A stretch of DNA of 13,968 nucleotides. It comes from Planctomycetota bacterium (GTDB taxonomy: Bacteria; Planctomycetota; Planctomycetia; Pirellulales; Pirellulaceae). The notes under the pieces were generated by a model. That model was given only the letters and a program-made list of their open reading frames with translations. It had not been told where the DNA came from and ran no database searches. The position numbers were made by a program, and so were the translations under genes. Location of the stretch: the NCBI GenBank assembly GCA_019347795.1, contig JAHWKS010000034.1, positions 1-13,968 of the forward strand. Direction: 5' to 3'. Positions 7,601 to 13,913 of this stretch are shown one piece after another (position 1 is the first letter of the stretch; the number at the start of each line of letters is the position of its first letter).

Positions 7601-8834
7601 CCGGCGCCAACGCGATTTCCTGCGGCTCGCCGCTGTCCAGCTTCAACGTCTTCGCCGCCACTTCCTTCTCGCGTTGACGGAGCGTGACGGTGTACTGGCC
7701 CGCGGGAGCGGCGCCGACGGACAACTTCACCTCGCCGCCGGCGGGCGACACGTTTTCGACGGACGAGATCACCGCTCCGGACTCCTTCGCCTCCGGAACC
7801 GGGTACGTCGTCTTGATCCCGGAAGGCTCCGTGATCCGCAACTCGTACTTCTTCCCGGCTTCGGGCGTGAACGTGAACCGCCCGCGGCCTTCATGCTCGC
7901 TGCGGAATTCGGCGACCTGGTTTCCGGCGCCATCGACGACGATCCCCGCGAGGTCCGCCGGATCGCCGTAGGGGGTGAAGGCCTCGAAGTAGACGCGGCC
8001 GGGCAATCCCGCCACCAGTTCGCTCCCTTCGGGATACATCGTCAGATCGACCGTCTGCAGCAGGATGGGAATGGTCTTGCTGGCGGTCTCCACCACGCCG
8101 CCGTCTTCGATCACCATCGCCAGCGTCCCTTCGCCCCTAGCGATTTCGGCCGGAAGCTCGAAGCGAACGTTCGCATCGCCGTCGTCATTCACCTTTGCCG
8201 GTCCGCGGAACACCTCTTGCCCATCGACGCGGGCGATCACCGTCACCGGGGCGCCGGCGGGGACGCCCCCTTCGGCCCGCTCCACGTGCAGCGTAGCGAC
8301 CACCGTATCTCCCGCGCCGTAGCCGTCGCGGAGGAACTCGATCTGGCTCTTGAGCCGCGGCGCCCGGTATGCCCGGATGTCGAACTTCCGCTCGGCCGGC
8401 GTGAAGCCGTGCCAAGGATAGGTGACGTGGATCGTGTATTCGCCGCCGGGCTGCTCCTCCGGCACATCCCACTGGAACCCCAGAACGCTGTCCTGGCTCG
8501 CGGCCGAACCGGACGCGACGACGTCTCCCTTGGGACCCTTAATTTCGATGACGGCATTCGCCTCGGCGCCGGTTTCCACCGGTTTGCGGCTGGCGTGGTG
8601 CAACAGAACGCCGCGGACAAAGATCGTCTCGCCCGGCCGGTAGAGCGGCTTGTCGGTGCTGAGAAACGTGAGGTATCGCTCCTCCCCGCCGAGGTCGGCC
8701 GTGGCGACGGTCTTGCGTTCCGGGCCGGCATTCTCGGGCGCGGCCTCCTCGGCGACGCTCCCTCGCCACAACATAAGGCCGAAAGCGGCGAGGGCCAAAG
8801 CTAATCCTGCACGTCGCAGCACCATGGAAGACAT
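4617..8834 (-). CDS. Secreted alpha-2-macroglobulin family protein with thioester
   Basis: The 1405-residue protein starts with a signal peptide (about 1-28, RRAGLALALAAFGLMLW). An MG2 domain follows at about 55-155, with FLSTDKPLYRPGETIFVRG, and then a series of macroglobulin domains. At about 575-640 lies a low-complexity proline/alanine-rich stretch (APPPPAAAPAPLLAPQ), leading into a charged helical segment. The central A2M domain is at about 712-760 (TLFWHAGLRTDENGKATFGF). The thioester motif PYGCFEQTSS, with Cys935 and Gln938, opens the alpha-helical thioester domain (about 905-1190). A C-terminal domain ends SRAYLYYTDEHKMWVDGLKV. Bacterial homologues trap proteases, which cut a bait region and trigger attachment through the thioester. 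The low-complexity stretch is a possible bait region by inference. The ATG is fixed by AAGGAGG six bases upstream. There is no neighbouring pbpC gene, the usual partner in Proteobacteria. No lipobox is seen, so it may be free rather than lipid-anchored. Confidence 0.95.
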   Translation of the reverse strand: MSSMVLRRAGLALALAAFGLMLWRGSVAEEAAPENAGPERKTVATADLGGEERYLTFLSTDKPLYRPGETIFVRGVLLHHASRKPVETGAEANAVIEIKGPKGDVVASGSAASQDSVLGFQWDVPEEQPGGEYTIHVTYPWHGFTPAERKFDIRAYRAPRLKSQIEFLRDGYGAGDTVVATLHVERAEGGVPAGAPVTVIARVDGQEVFRGPAKVNDDGDANVRFELPAEIARGEGTLAMVIEDGGVVETASKTIPILLQTVDLTMYPEGSELVAGLPGRVYFEAFTPYGDPADLAGIVVDGAGNQVAEFRSEHEGRGRFTFTPEAGKKYELRITEPSGIKTTYPVPEAKESGAVISSVENVSPAGGEVKLSVGAAPAGQYTVTLRQREKEVAAKTLKLDSGEPQEIALAPGDADGVLIATVWNAEGRPLAERLVFRQPAKSVHVKLSADKEQYVPGGKAQITVETADADGKPTSAVVGVTVTDESVLEMLDKRDQPPRLPVMVLLENEVEDLADAHVYFDPENEQAPLAVDLLLGVQGWRRFAVVDLAKALEEHGDHARRALALRIVSERDEAKWRRFGGAPPPPAAAPAPLLAPQVEAAPAEAAAPPVEALALDDKQARANDFAVPAPDQNDGQAPLAEGPRAREEVAERLRADARSQGEAVGQLRQALKKHAELELADAIASGEQAEPLSDDFVMVRVYAHEVRPARQTGERRDFTETLFWHAGLRTDENGKATFGFGLNDSVTSFQVAADAFSAAGALGEGTLVIESVEPFYLEPKMPLEVTTGDHVRIPIGLVNATDAPLSNVQWRVAAHSAQGSDEHEGRLSIPAGERLRQMLAIRVGKFQGNADLTLSANAGPYADQVTRTLRVVPRGFPIEVGKGGMIGPGDTVLHAIEIPESVVPGTVKTRIVVYPTPLASMTEALERLIQEPYGCFEQTSSTVYPLVMAQQYFMSHQGVDASLIERSAGILETGYKRLLGFESPSGGFEWFGGDPGHDALTAYGLLEFSDMSEVRYVDPAMLKRTREWMLDQRDGKGGYERKTHTLHTWVTDPECANTYNTWALLEAGIDADLATEVQWVRDAGEKSQNTYAVALAANVLAKAGDEEGLNHLLDKLTGSQQEDGSLSGATQSVVGSGGEALTIETTALAATAWLSNSRYTENVERAIKYLAEVCKAGRFGSTQSTVLALRAIVAYDASRATPKAPGTLEVFVDDEPVGEPIPFAADTQGAIEQANIAELLSPGAHSLQISMNGGSPMPYSFAVDYYSLKPNSSEECQLHLETKLADEQIDEGAATEANVVVVNQSDEAIPTPLAIAGIPGGLEVRHDQLKELVEAGRIAAYEVKGREVVLYWRSLGPEERVELPLSLIAAIPGTYTAPASRAYLYYTDEHKMWVDGLKVEITPRQ

Positions 8835-8840
8835 CGCACG

Positions 8841-8847
8841 CCTCCTT
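8841..8847 (-). promoter_or_regulatory. Strong Shine-Dalgarno site of the macroglobulin gene
   Basis: The leftward strand reads AAGGAGG, a perfect match, six bases before the ATG at 8834. This favours that ATG over the in-frame ATG three codons later. It is the strongest ribosome site seen in the window. Confidence 0.8.
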
Positions 8848-8882
8848 TTTCAACGGCAATCGAGTCGGTCCGCCAGCATGAG

Positions 8883-8888
8883 AGTATA
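8883..8888 (-). promoter_or_regulatory. Possible -10 box for the macroglobulin gene
   Basis: TATACT on the leftward strand matches TATAAT at five of six bases and lies about 50 bases before the ATG. No acceptable -35 lies at normal spacing, so it is weak evidence alone. Confidence 0.3.
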
Positions 8889-8939
8889 GACGAGCCGGCG
8901 GGGAGGATGGTTTTGGGCAAAGTCGTGGACGGCGTCGCG

Positions 8940-8969
8940 TTGCGAGTGCTTATCCGCGACTACTATATT
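8940..8969 (+). promoter_or_regulatory. Probable promoter of the beta-propeller gene pair
   Basis: TTGCGA (4 of 6 match to the -35 consensus) is separated by 18 bases from TATATT (5 of 6 to the -10). Transcription would start near 8977, leaving a leader of about 40 bases. It faces away from the macroglobulin gene in the 181-bp divergent gap. Confidence 0.45.
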
Positions 8970-9015
8970 GAGTGGTTCCTGATTCAACACGATTCTTTCC
9001 GGGAGACGCAGACGC

Positions 9016-10236
9016 ATGATGCGATACGTGTGGTCGATGGTGCTGGCGGTAGCGGGATTCGCATCGCTGGTTTCCGCCGAGACAAACTGGCCGCGGTGGC
9101 GGGGACCGGCCGGGACGGGGCACACCGATGCGAAGCTGCCCGTCGAGTGGGGGCGGGAGGCGGTTCGTTGGCAGGTCGAGCTCCCGGGCGTGGGGCAGTC
9201 GTCGCCGGTGGTATGGGAGGATCGTATCTTCCTGACCTCCGCCTCGGATGACGGCCTGACGCGAATGGTGTTCTGCCTGTCGCGGGACAACGGCGCCCTC
9301 TTATGGAAGCAGGAGATCGCCGCGTCCAGCGCTGAGCCGCTGCACAAGATGAACACCTTCGCGTCCGCGACCTGCGCCACCGACGGCGAGGTGGTGGCGG
9401 CGTTCTTCGGCCGGGGCGGGCTGCACGCCTTCACGCTCGACGGCAAGAAGCTTTGGTCCCGGGACTTCGGCGCCTTCGAGGGGCCGTGGGGAACCGGCGC
9501 CTCGCCCGTGATCGTCGATAATCTGGTGATCCAGAATTGCGACGCCGACAACGCCGCGTATCTAGTCGCCGTCGATAAATGGACCGGCGAAACGGTTTGG
9601 CGCACCCCGCGGGATGTCTTCCGTGGCTGGAGCACGCCGGTCCTGGTGGAAGTGAACGGCGCGCCGCAGTTGATCATGAACGGGCACACCGGCATTGCGG
9701 CGTACGATCCGGTGACCGGCGAGCAGTGCTGGCTCGCGCCGGGCGATCGCGGCCGCGGCACGCCGACGGTGGCGCCGTACCAGGACCTGGTGATCGCCGT
9801 CGGCGGACGGCCGGGCGATATGTGGGCGGTGCGTCCCGCCGAGTGCTCGGGGGAAAAGATCGACGAGGTGTGGCGGACGAAGCGAATCGGCGGCCGCGAC
9901 CTGCCGTCGCCGATCGTGGTGGGCGACACGCTGTTCGTCGTGTCGATGCAGGGCGTCGCCTCGTCGTATGAAGCGGCGACCGGAAAGCTGCTCTCGCGGG
10001 CGCGATTGGGCGGGAACTTTTCGGCCTCGCCGATCGCCGCCGGCGGCAAGATTTACCTTCCCAGCGAGGAAGGCGAAATCCTGGTGATCGAGGCCGGCGA
10101 CCAGATCAACGTGATCGCCCGCAACCCGGTGGACGCCGGCAACGATGAGATCTTTCGCGCCTCGCTGGCCGTGCACCGAGGGCAGTTGCTCTGCCGCAGC
10201 GATCGCCGCCTGTACTGCATTGGAAGCCGCCCGTGA
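9016..10236 (+). CDS. Secreted PQQ-like beta-propeller repeat protein
   Basis: This 406-residue protein has a signal peptide (about 1-21, ending SLVSA). The mature part opens with TNWPRWRGPAGTG, an opening common in planctomycete members of this family. Repeated blade motifs follow: SSPVVWEDRIFL, NGALLWKQEIA, LHAFTLDGKKLWSRDF, ASPVIVDNLVIQ with TGETVWRTP, AYDPVTGEQCWL, PSPIVVGDTLFVVS with YEAATGKLL, and ASPIAAGGKIYLPSEEGE. These make about seven blades, the length of a single propeller with no added enzyme domain. The fold is shared by BamB and quinoprotein dehydrogenases, but no dehydrogenase catalytic residues are evident, so PQQ binding is not shown. It is likely a binding or scaffold protein outside the cytoplasm. 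ATG codons stand at 9016 and 9019; GGGAG lies about 10 bases upstream. The next gene overlaps its end by 4 bases, so the two are co-expressed. Confidence 0.92.
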   Translation: MMRYVWSMVLAVAGFASLVSAETNWPRWRGPAGTGHTDAKLPVEWGREAVRWQVELPGVGQSSPVVWEDRIFLTSASDDGLTRMVFCLSRDNGALLWKQEIAASSAEPLHKMNTFASATCATDGEVVAAFFGRGGLHAFTLDGKKLWSRDFGAFEGPWGTGASPVIVDNLVIQNCDADNAAYLVAVDKWTGETVWRTPRDVFRGWSTPVLVEVNGAPQLIMNGHTGIAAYDPVTGEQCWLAPGDRGRGTPTVAPYQDLVIAVGGRPGDMWAVRPAECSGEKIDEVWRTKRIGGRDLPSPIVVGDTLFVVSMQGVASSYEAATGKLLSRARLGGNFSASPIAAGGKIYLPSEEGEILVIEAGDQINVIARNPVDAGNDEIFRASLAVHRGQLLCRSDRRLYCIGSRP

Positions 10237-11447
10237 AGCGTTGGATCTTTCTCGACCCGCTCAACCCGCAGGAGGCTGCCTATCGGGCGGAGATGCTGCG
10301 GCGGATCAACGCCTGGTGGAGCGAGTTCTCCGGCAAGACGGATGAGATCGACAATCTCTTTCACGGCCAGGCGGACTGGGACCTGGCCGAGTGGATGCAG
10401 CAACATCTTCAGGCGATCGACGAGTCGCTGATGTGGGAGTTCGGCCCAGCGGTAAGGGGCGAGGGACACCGGCTAGTGATCACTCCCGAAGCTCAACGTT
10501 ACCTTCGCCCTCTCACGGGCGCCGTGCTCTCGAAGGCGCCGCACATCGATGGCTGGGAGTTCTACGGTTATCGGCTTCCGGAATCCGAGGAAATGGCGCT
10601 GCAATCAGTCGAGGGACGCACGGGAGGCGACATCGCGGGAGCAATGGTGCAGGCGGAGATCGGCGAGTCGGGACGAGTCGATCTCTTGTTCTGTCTGCCT
10701 CACTGCACGGACCCGGACAACGAGGAGCAACTATCGCACGCCTTCATCGGCGCCGAGTCGCTGCTGGGAGAGCAGGTGCTCGACCAGTGGATCGGCGTCA
10801 TCGAAATCGAGCCGCTGTCGAAAGGCGGGTTGTTGAGCAAGTTGCGGCGCAAGAGACAAAAGGCCGACCCGGCGAAGCTCGTGGCGCTGGGGCAGCTTCG
10901 GTCGCGGGTCGAGTCCCTCGTCAGCCAGCTTGTCGAGCAGTTGCCGGCGGCGCCGTGTCACGCCTTCGTCCAAGACGCCGCCTGGACGGGATACGAGCTG
11001 CAATCCGTGGAGGCCGACGATTACCCCCGGCGCGAGGATCTGTTGGTGGCGATCACCGCCCGGCCGGATGTATTCGAGGCGTCCGGCGGCGGAGCGGCGT
11101 TTTTCTCGGCGTGCTATTCGCGTTGCGACGAGAAATTTTGCTATGTGAAGCTCGATCGCTCCGACGCGGACGACGGCGAAAAGTATCTCGACCGGGCGCC
11201 GCTGGAGGACGCGATCAACGAGCGCCTGGCGTCGGCGAAGCTCGGCTGCGTAATAGGCGGCGGGACCGGCGTTCGCTACTCCTACAGCGACCTGGCATTG
11301 ACCGACCTGCAGCGCGGCGTGGCCGCAGTGCGCGAGACGCTCCGCGAGCGGAATGTTCCTCTACGAACGTGGATTCGATTCTTCGATGATGAACTGGCCG
11401 CCGAGTGGGTCGGCATTCACGGCGACGCCCCCCCGCCGCCGGAATGA
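10233..11447 (+). CDS. Uncharacterised 404-residue protein coupled to the propeller gene
   Basis: I do not recognise this family with certainty. The GTG start overlaps the previous stop (GTGA), a sign of translational coupling. There is no signal peptide or membrane helix, so it is probably cytoplasmic although its partner is exported. Three regions are visible. At about 1-120 there are DWDLAEWMQQHLQAIDESLMWEFGPA, LVITPEAQRYLRPL and KAPHIDGWEFYGYRLP, a pattern of strands and helices. A middle part follows, with a basic stretch (KLRRKRQKADP, about 200-212) and a helical segment. At about 338-395 come GCVIGGGTGVRYSYSDLALTD and LRTWIRFFDDELAAEWVGI, which look like a small alpha/beta domain. It ends in a proline run (PPPPE). 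No catalytic signature was seen, and I assign no function. Confidence 0.85.
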   Translation: MKRWIFLDPLNPQEAAYRAEMLRRINAWWSEFSGKTDEIDNLFHGQADWDLAEWMQQHLQAIDESLMWEFGPAVRGEGHRLVITPEAQRYLRPLTGAVLSKAPHIDGWEFYGYRLPESEEMALQSVEGRTGGDIAGAMVQAEIGESGRVDLLFCLPHCTDPDNEEQLSHAFIGAESLLGEQVLDQWIGVIEIEPLSKGGLLSKLRRKRQKADPAKLVALGQLRSRVESLVSQLVEQLPAAPCHAFVQDAAWTGYELQSVEADDYPRREDLLVAITARPDVFEASGGGAAFFSACYSRCDEKFCYVKLDRSDADDGEKYLDRAPLEDAINERLASAKLGCVIGGGTGVRYSYSDLALTDLQRGVAAVRETLRERNVPLRTWIRFFDDELAAEWVGIHGDAPPPPE

Positions 11448-11456
11448 GGGAGCTGG

Positions 11457-11485
11457 TTGATCGTCTCGACGACAGTTGTTTAAAC
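11457..11485 (+). promoter_or_regulatory. Weak promoter candidate before the halogenase-like gene
   Basis: TTGATC and TTTAAA/TTAAAC lie 16-17 bases apart. Transcription would begin about 11491, almost on the ATG at 11493. That would make the ATG leaderless, or leave about 50 bases before the internal GTG at 11541, which has AGGAA eight bases upstream. Confidence 0.3.
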
Positions 11486-11492
11486 GAGTATC

Positions 11493-12785
11493 ATGGAGTT
11501 TTCGACCCGCCCCTCGTTGCAAGTCGCAGGAATTCCCACCGTGCTACCCGCTTCTTCCGCGTCGCATCCGGATGTTGTCGTCATCGGCGGCGGACCCGCC
11601 GGCTCGGCGGTTTCGACCCTCATCGCCCAAGCGGGCTATCGCGTGGAGTTGTTCGAGCGGGAGCACTTTCCGCGGTTCCATATCGGCGAATCGCTCATCC
11701 CCGAAACGTACTGGACGCTTCGCCGGCTGAACATGCTCGACAAGATGCGGGGAAGCCGCTTCACGAAGAAGTACAGCGTGCAGTTTGTGAACCAGCGCGG
11801 GAAGCTCTCCGAGCCGTTCTATTTCGTCGATCATAAGCCCCACGAGTCGTCTCAGACGTGGCAGGTCCGGCGAAGCGAGTTCGATCACCTGCTGCTGGAG
11901 AACGCCCGCGAACACGGCGTTCACGTCCATGAGGGGGCCCGCGTGCTGGAGGTGCTGTTCGAGGGGGACGGCGCCGCCGGGGTGCGGGTCAAGTGCGAGG
12001 ACGAGCCGGAGCGGGAAGTGCGGGCGAAGGTGGTCATCGACGCCAGCGGGCAAAGCTCGATGGTGATGGATCGGCTCGGACTGCGGGAGTGGGACCCGGT
12101 GCTCAAGAAGGCGGCCATCTGGACGTACTGGAAGGGCGCCCATCGCGACACGGGGCGCGACGAGGGAACTACCGTCGTCATTCAGACGGAGGGGAAGCAC
12201 GGCTGGTTCTGGTATATCCCGCTCCACGACGACATCGTCAGCGTCGGCGTCGTGGCCGGTTATGATTACCTCTTCCAGAACCGGAGTTCCAAGGACTTCG
12301 AGGACATTTACTTCGAAGAAGTCGCCCGCTGTCCCGGCGTGCAGCCGCGGCTCAAAGACGCCACGCGGTGCGATATCTTTCGCGCGCAAAAGGAGTATTC
12401 CTACAAGGCCAAAAAGGCCGCCGGAAATGGATGGGTGCTGGTGGGAGACGCGTTCGGCTTCCTCGATCCGCTCTACTCCTCGGGAGTGCTTCTGGCGCTC
12501 ACCTCCGCCTCGATGGCGGCAGACGCCGTGACGGAGGGGTTGGCGAAAGACGATACTTCCGAGCAGCAGCTTCGCCGCTGGGAGCCGGAGTTCGTGGCGG
12601 GCATGGACCGCATGCGGCGTCTGGTGTGCGAGTTCTACGACGGCTTCAGCTTCGGCCGCTTCATCCGCCGCCACCCGGACCTCAAGGGCTACGTCACCGA
12701 CGTGCTGATCGGCGACGTCTTCAAAAGCGACGTGGACATCCTCTGGCCGCTGATCGACGAAATGCGCGCCGAGCAGGCGGCGTAG
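11493..12785 (+). CDS. FAD-dependent oxidoreductase, flavin-halogenase-like
   Basis: The 430-residue protein opens its domain with DVVVIGGGPAGSAV (about 27-40), the dinucleotide-binding GxGxxG of the PHBH/geranylgeranyl reductase/halogenase superfamily. FPRFHIGESLIP follows. Signature motifs of flavin-dependent halogenases are all present: GWFWYIPL at 237-244 matches WxWxIP, and FLDPLYSSG at 323-331 matches FxxPxxSxG. A lysine pair in RFTKKYSVQF (92-93) sits where the catalytic lysine of these enzymes is expected. The second FAD contact is VLVGDAFGF. Halogenases use reduced FAD, oxygen and halide to chlorinate or brominate an aromatic substrate. The substrate here is unknown, and no carrier protein or flavin reductase gene is nearby. 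The start is uncertain: ATG 11493 has no good ribosome site, while GTG 11541 (414 residues) has AGGAA at good spacing and begins just before the FAD motif. The alternative is a related oxidoreductase without halogenase activity. Confidence 0.9.
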   Translation: MEFSTRPSLQVAGIPTVLPASSASHPDVVVIGGGPAGSAVSTLIAQAGYRVELFEREHFPRFHIGESLIPETYWTLRRLNMLDKMRGSRFTKKYSVQFVNQRGKLSEPFYFVDHKPHESSQTWQVRRSEFDHLLLENAREHGVHVHEGARVLEVLFEGDGAAGVRVKCEDEPEREVRAKVVIDASGQSSMVMDRLGLREWDPVLKKAAIWTYWKGAHRDTGRDEGTTVVIQTEGKHGWFWYIPLHDDIVSVGVVAGYDYLFQNRSSKDFEDIYFEEVARCPGVQPRLKDATRCDIFRAQKEYSYKAKKAAGNGWVLVGDAFGFLDPLYSSGVLLALTSASMAADAVTEGLAKDDTSEQQLRRWEPEFVAGMDRMRRLVCEFYDGFSFGRFIRRHPDLKGYVTDVLIGDVFKSDVDILWPLIDEMRAEQAA

Positions 12786-12868
12786 CTCGGTCTGGACAAC
12801 GCGGTCCGTTTCCGGTTTAACTGATTCCTCGTCTCGCGTTTCCCACTTCCTCCGACCGGCGCGGCGTC

Positions 12869-13075
12869 ATGCGGCAGTTGTTTTTTCTTGGAATCCTGTT
12901 CTTCATTGTCGGCTCCTTAGTCGCGGCCGGGATTTTCCTGTTCGGGCGGGCGCTTTACACGTTGTATGACGACTGGCGCGAGAGTCGCGAGCTCGATGAA
13001 TTGCAGGCCGAGATCGCGGCCCGGCGCCAGCAGCGAAAAGCGGCCGGCGAGGAAGAACGCGGCGAATTGTCGTGA
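12869..13075 (+). CDS. Small single-pass membrane protein
   Basis: This 68-residue protein has a hydrophobic helix at about 3-26 (QLFFLGILFFIVGSLVAAGIFLFG). It is followed by a polar, charged helix with coiled-coil character (about 36-63, ESRELDELQAEIAARRQQRKAA) and an acidic end. It has the form of an inner-membrane protein with a cytoplasmic or periplasmic helical tail; no family was recognised. The clean split between membrane helix and amphipathic tail supports a real gene. However, the ribosome site is poor (only GC-rich sequence before the ATG) and no promoter was found in the 83 bp after the halogenase-like gene. It converges on the DUF4058 gene with an 11-bp gap. Confidence 0.62.
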   Translation: MRQLFFLGILFFIVGSLVAAGIFLFGRALYTLYDDWRESRELDELQAEIAARRQQRKAAGEEERGELS

Positions 13076-13086
13076 CGGCGCGGCCG

Positions 13087-13851
13087 CTATGACGCCGGCC
13101 CCAGCACGTCGCGCCAACGGCGCGGGACCGCATCAAAGGCCGCGAGGTAGGTCGGCTCCAGCGGGACGTTGATGTAGCGCTCCGGCGTCAGGAACAGCGG
13201 CATCTCCGGCAGGGCGTCGCCCACGCGGACGGGTTCGATGAATGCCCGCTTCGGCTCGCCCGCGGCATAGCTGGCCAGCGTCAGCCGCTGATCGGGCGGG
13301 AGTTGAAAATCGTTTTGCTTCAGCTCCGACCAGATTGCATGGTGGATTCCCTCCGGATCGCGCCGGCTGGGAGGAAAAAGATCAATCACCATCAGGTGAA
13401 TGCCCGCCGTCAGCAGTTCGATGGACTTGTCGATAAACGCCCACAACGCGCGGCGGCTGCCCTTGTTGCCGGGCGAGACAATCTCGACAAACGCCACCAC
13501 GCGATCGTCGCTGCTGTGCCGGATGGCGATGTGCTTGCGCTTGTGGACGTACGCTTCTGCGTCGGCGGTCGCCGTGAACCGCACCTGGGGAGGCGCGGCG
13601 GCCAGGGCGATGCCGCCATTCCGCTCGCTTGCCGAATCGCCGCCCTTGCCGTTGCCCGGCTTCGAGCGGCCTAGCTCGTACTCGAGCGTCAGCACATCCG
13701 GCCCCAAGCCGCCGGCGACCTGCTCCGCCAATGCGTAGTAGGGACTGGGGAGCAGCCCCGCATTGAGAGCGCGCTTAATCGTCGAAATCCACTCGTGGTG
13801 GAAGTCGTCAAAGATTCCCGCTTCAACTCGGGTCCAATCGTGAATCGGCAT
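13087..13851 (-). CDS. DUF4058 family protein
   Basis: This 254-residue protein begins MPIHDWTRVEAGIFDDFHHEW, the typical start of the form of DUF4058 abundant in planctomycetes. LPSPYYALAEQVAGGLGPDV follows. The central part reads RVVAFVEIVSPGNKGS (Glu123), then ALWAFIDKSIELLTAGIHLMVIDLFPP (Lys142, Asp157), and near the end PLFLTPERYINVPLEPTYLAAF. The full family length is present. The central strand-helix-strand pattern recalls the Uma2/PD-(D/E)XK nuclease fold, which is my inference; the family has no established function that I can name. The start is set at ATG 13851 because family members begin there. An in-frame ATG 14 codons upstream (13893) would add residues unlike the family and leave a leader of only about 8 bases from the probable promoter. 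It is single in this window, although such genes are often numerous in planctomycete genomes. Confidence 0.92.
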   Translation of the reverse strand: MPIHDWTRVEAGIFDDFHHEWISTIKRALNAGLLPSPYYALAEQVAGGLGPDVLTLEYELGRSKPGNGKGGDSASERNGGIALAAAPPQVRFTATADAEAYVHKRKHIAIRHSSDDRVVAFVEIVSPGNKGSRRALWAFIDKSIELLTAGIHLMVIDLFPPSRRDPEGIHHAIWSELKQNDFQLPPDQRLTLASYAAGEPKRAFIEPVRVGDALPEMPLFLTPERYINVPLEPTYLAAFDAVPRRWRDVLGPAS

Positions 13852-13907
13852 AGGACAACCTGCAGTTTGCGGTGATCGCGCGGACGACGGCATTCGACCT
13901 ACGCGTC

Positions 13908-13913
13908 ATTATA
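13908..13913 (-). promoter_or_regulatory. Probable -10 box for the DUF4058 gene
   Basis: A perfect TATAAT on the leftward strand lies 57 bases before the ATG at 13851. Transcription would start about 13901. No good -35 stands at normal spacing. To its right, up to the window end, nothing else is identifiable. Confidence 0.45.

Noticed and set aside
7503..8804. A 433-codon plus-strand frame opposite the macroglobulin N-terminal half
   Set aside because: Same antisense pattern, arginine-rich, no recognisable domain, no ribosome site of note.
11544..12674. A 376-codon minus-strand frame opposite the halogenase-like gene
   Set aside because: Antisense to a clear FAD enzyme and itself without motifs.
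12781..12800. TAGCTCGGTC after the halogenase-like stop, considered as a fourth repeat copy
   Set aside because: Only a few bases match the start of the repeat and no palindromic partner arm follows.
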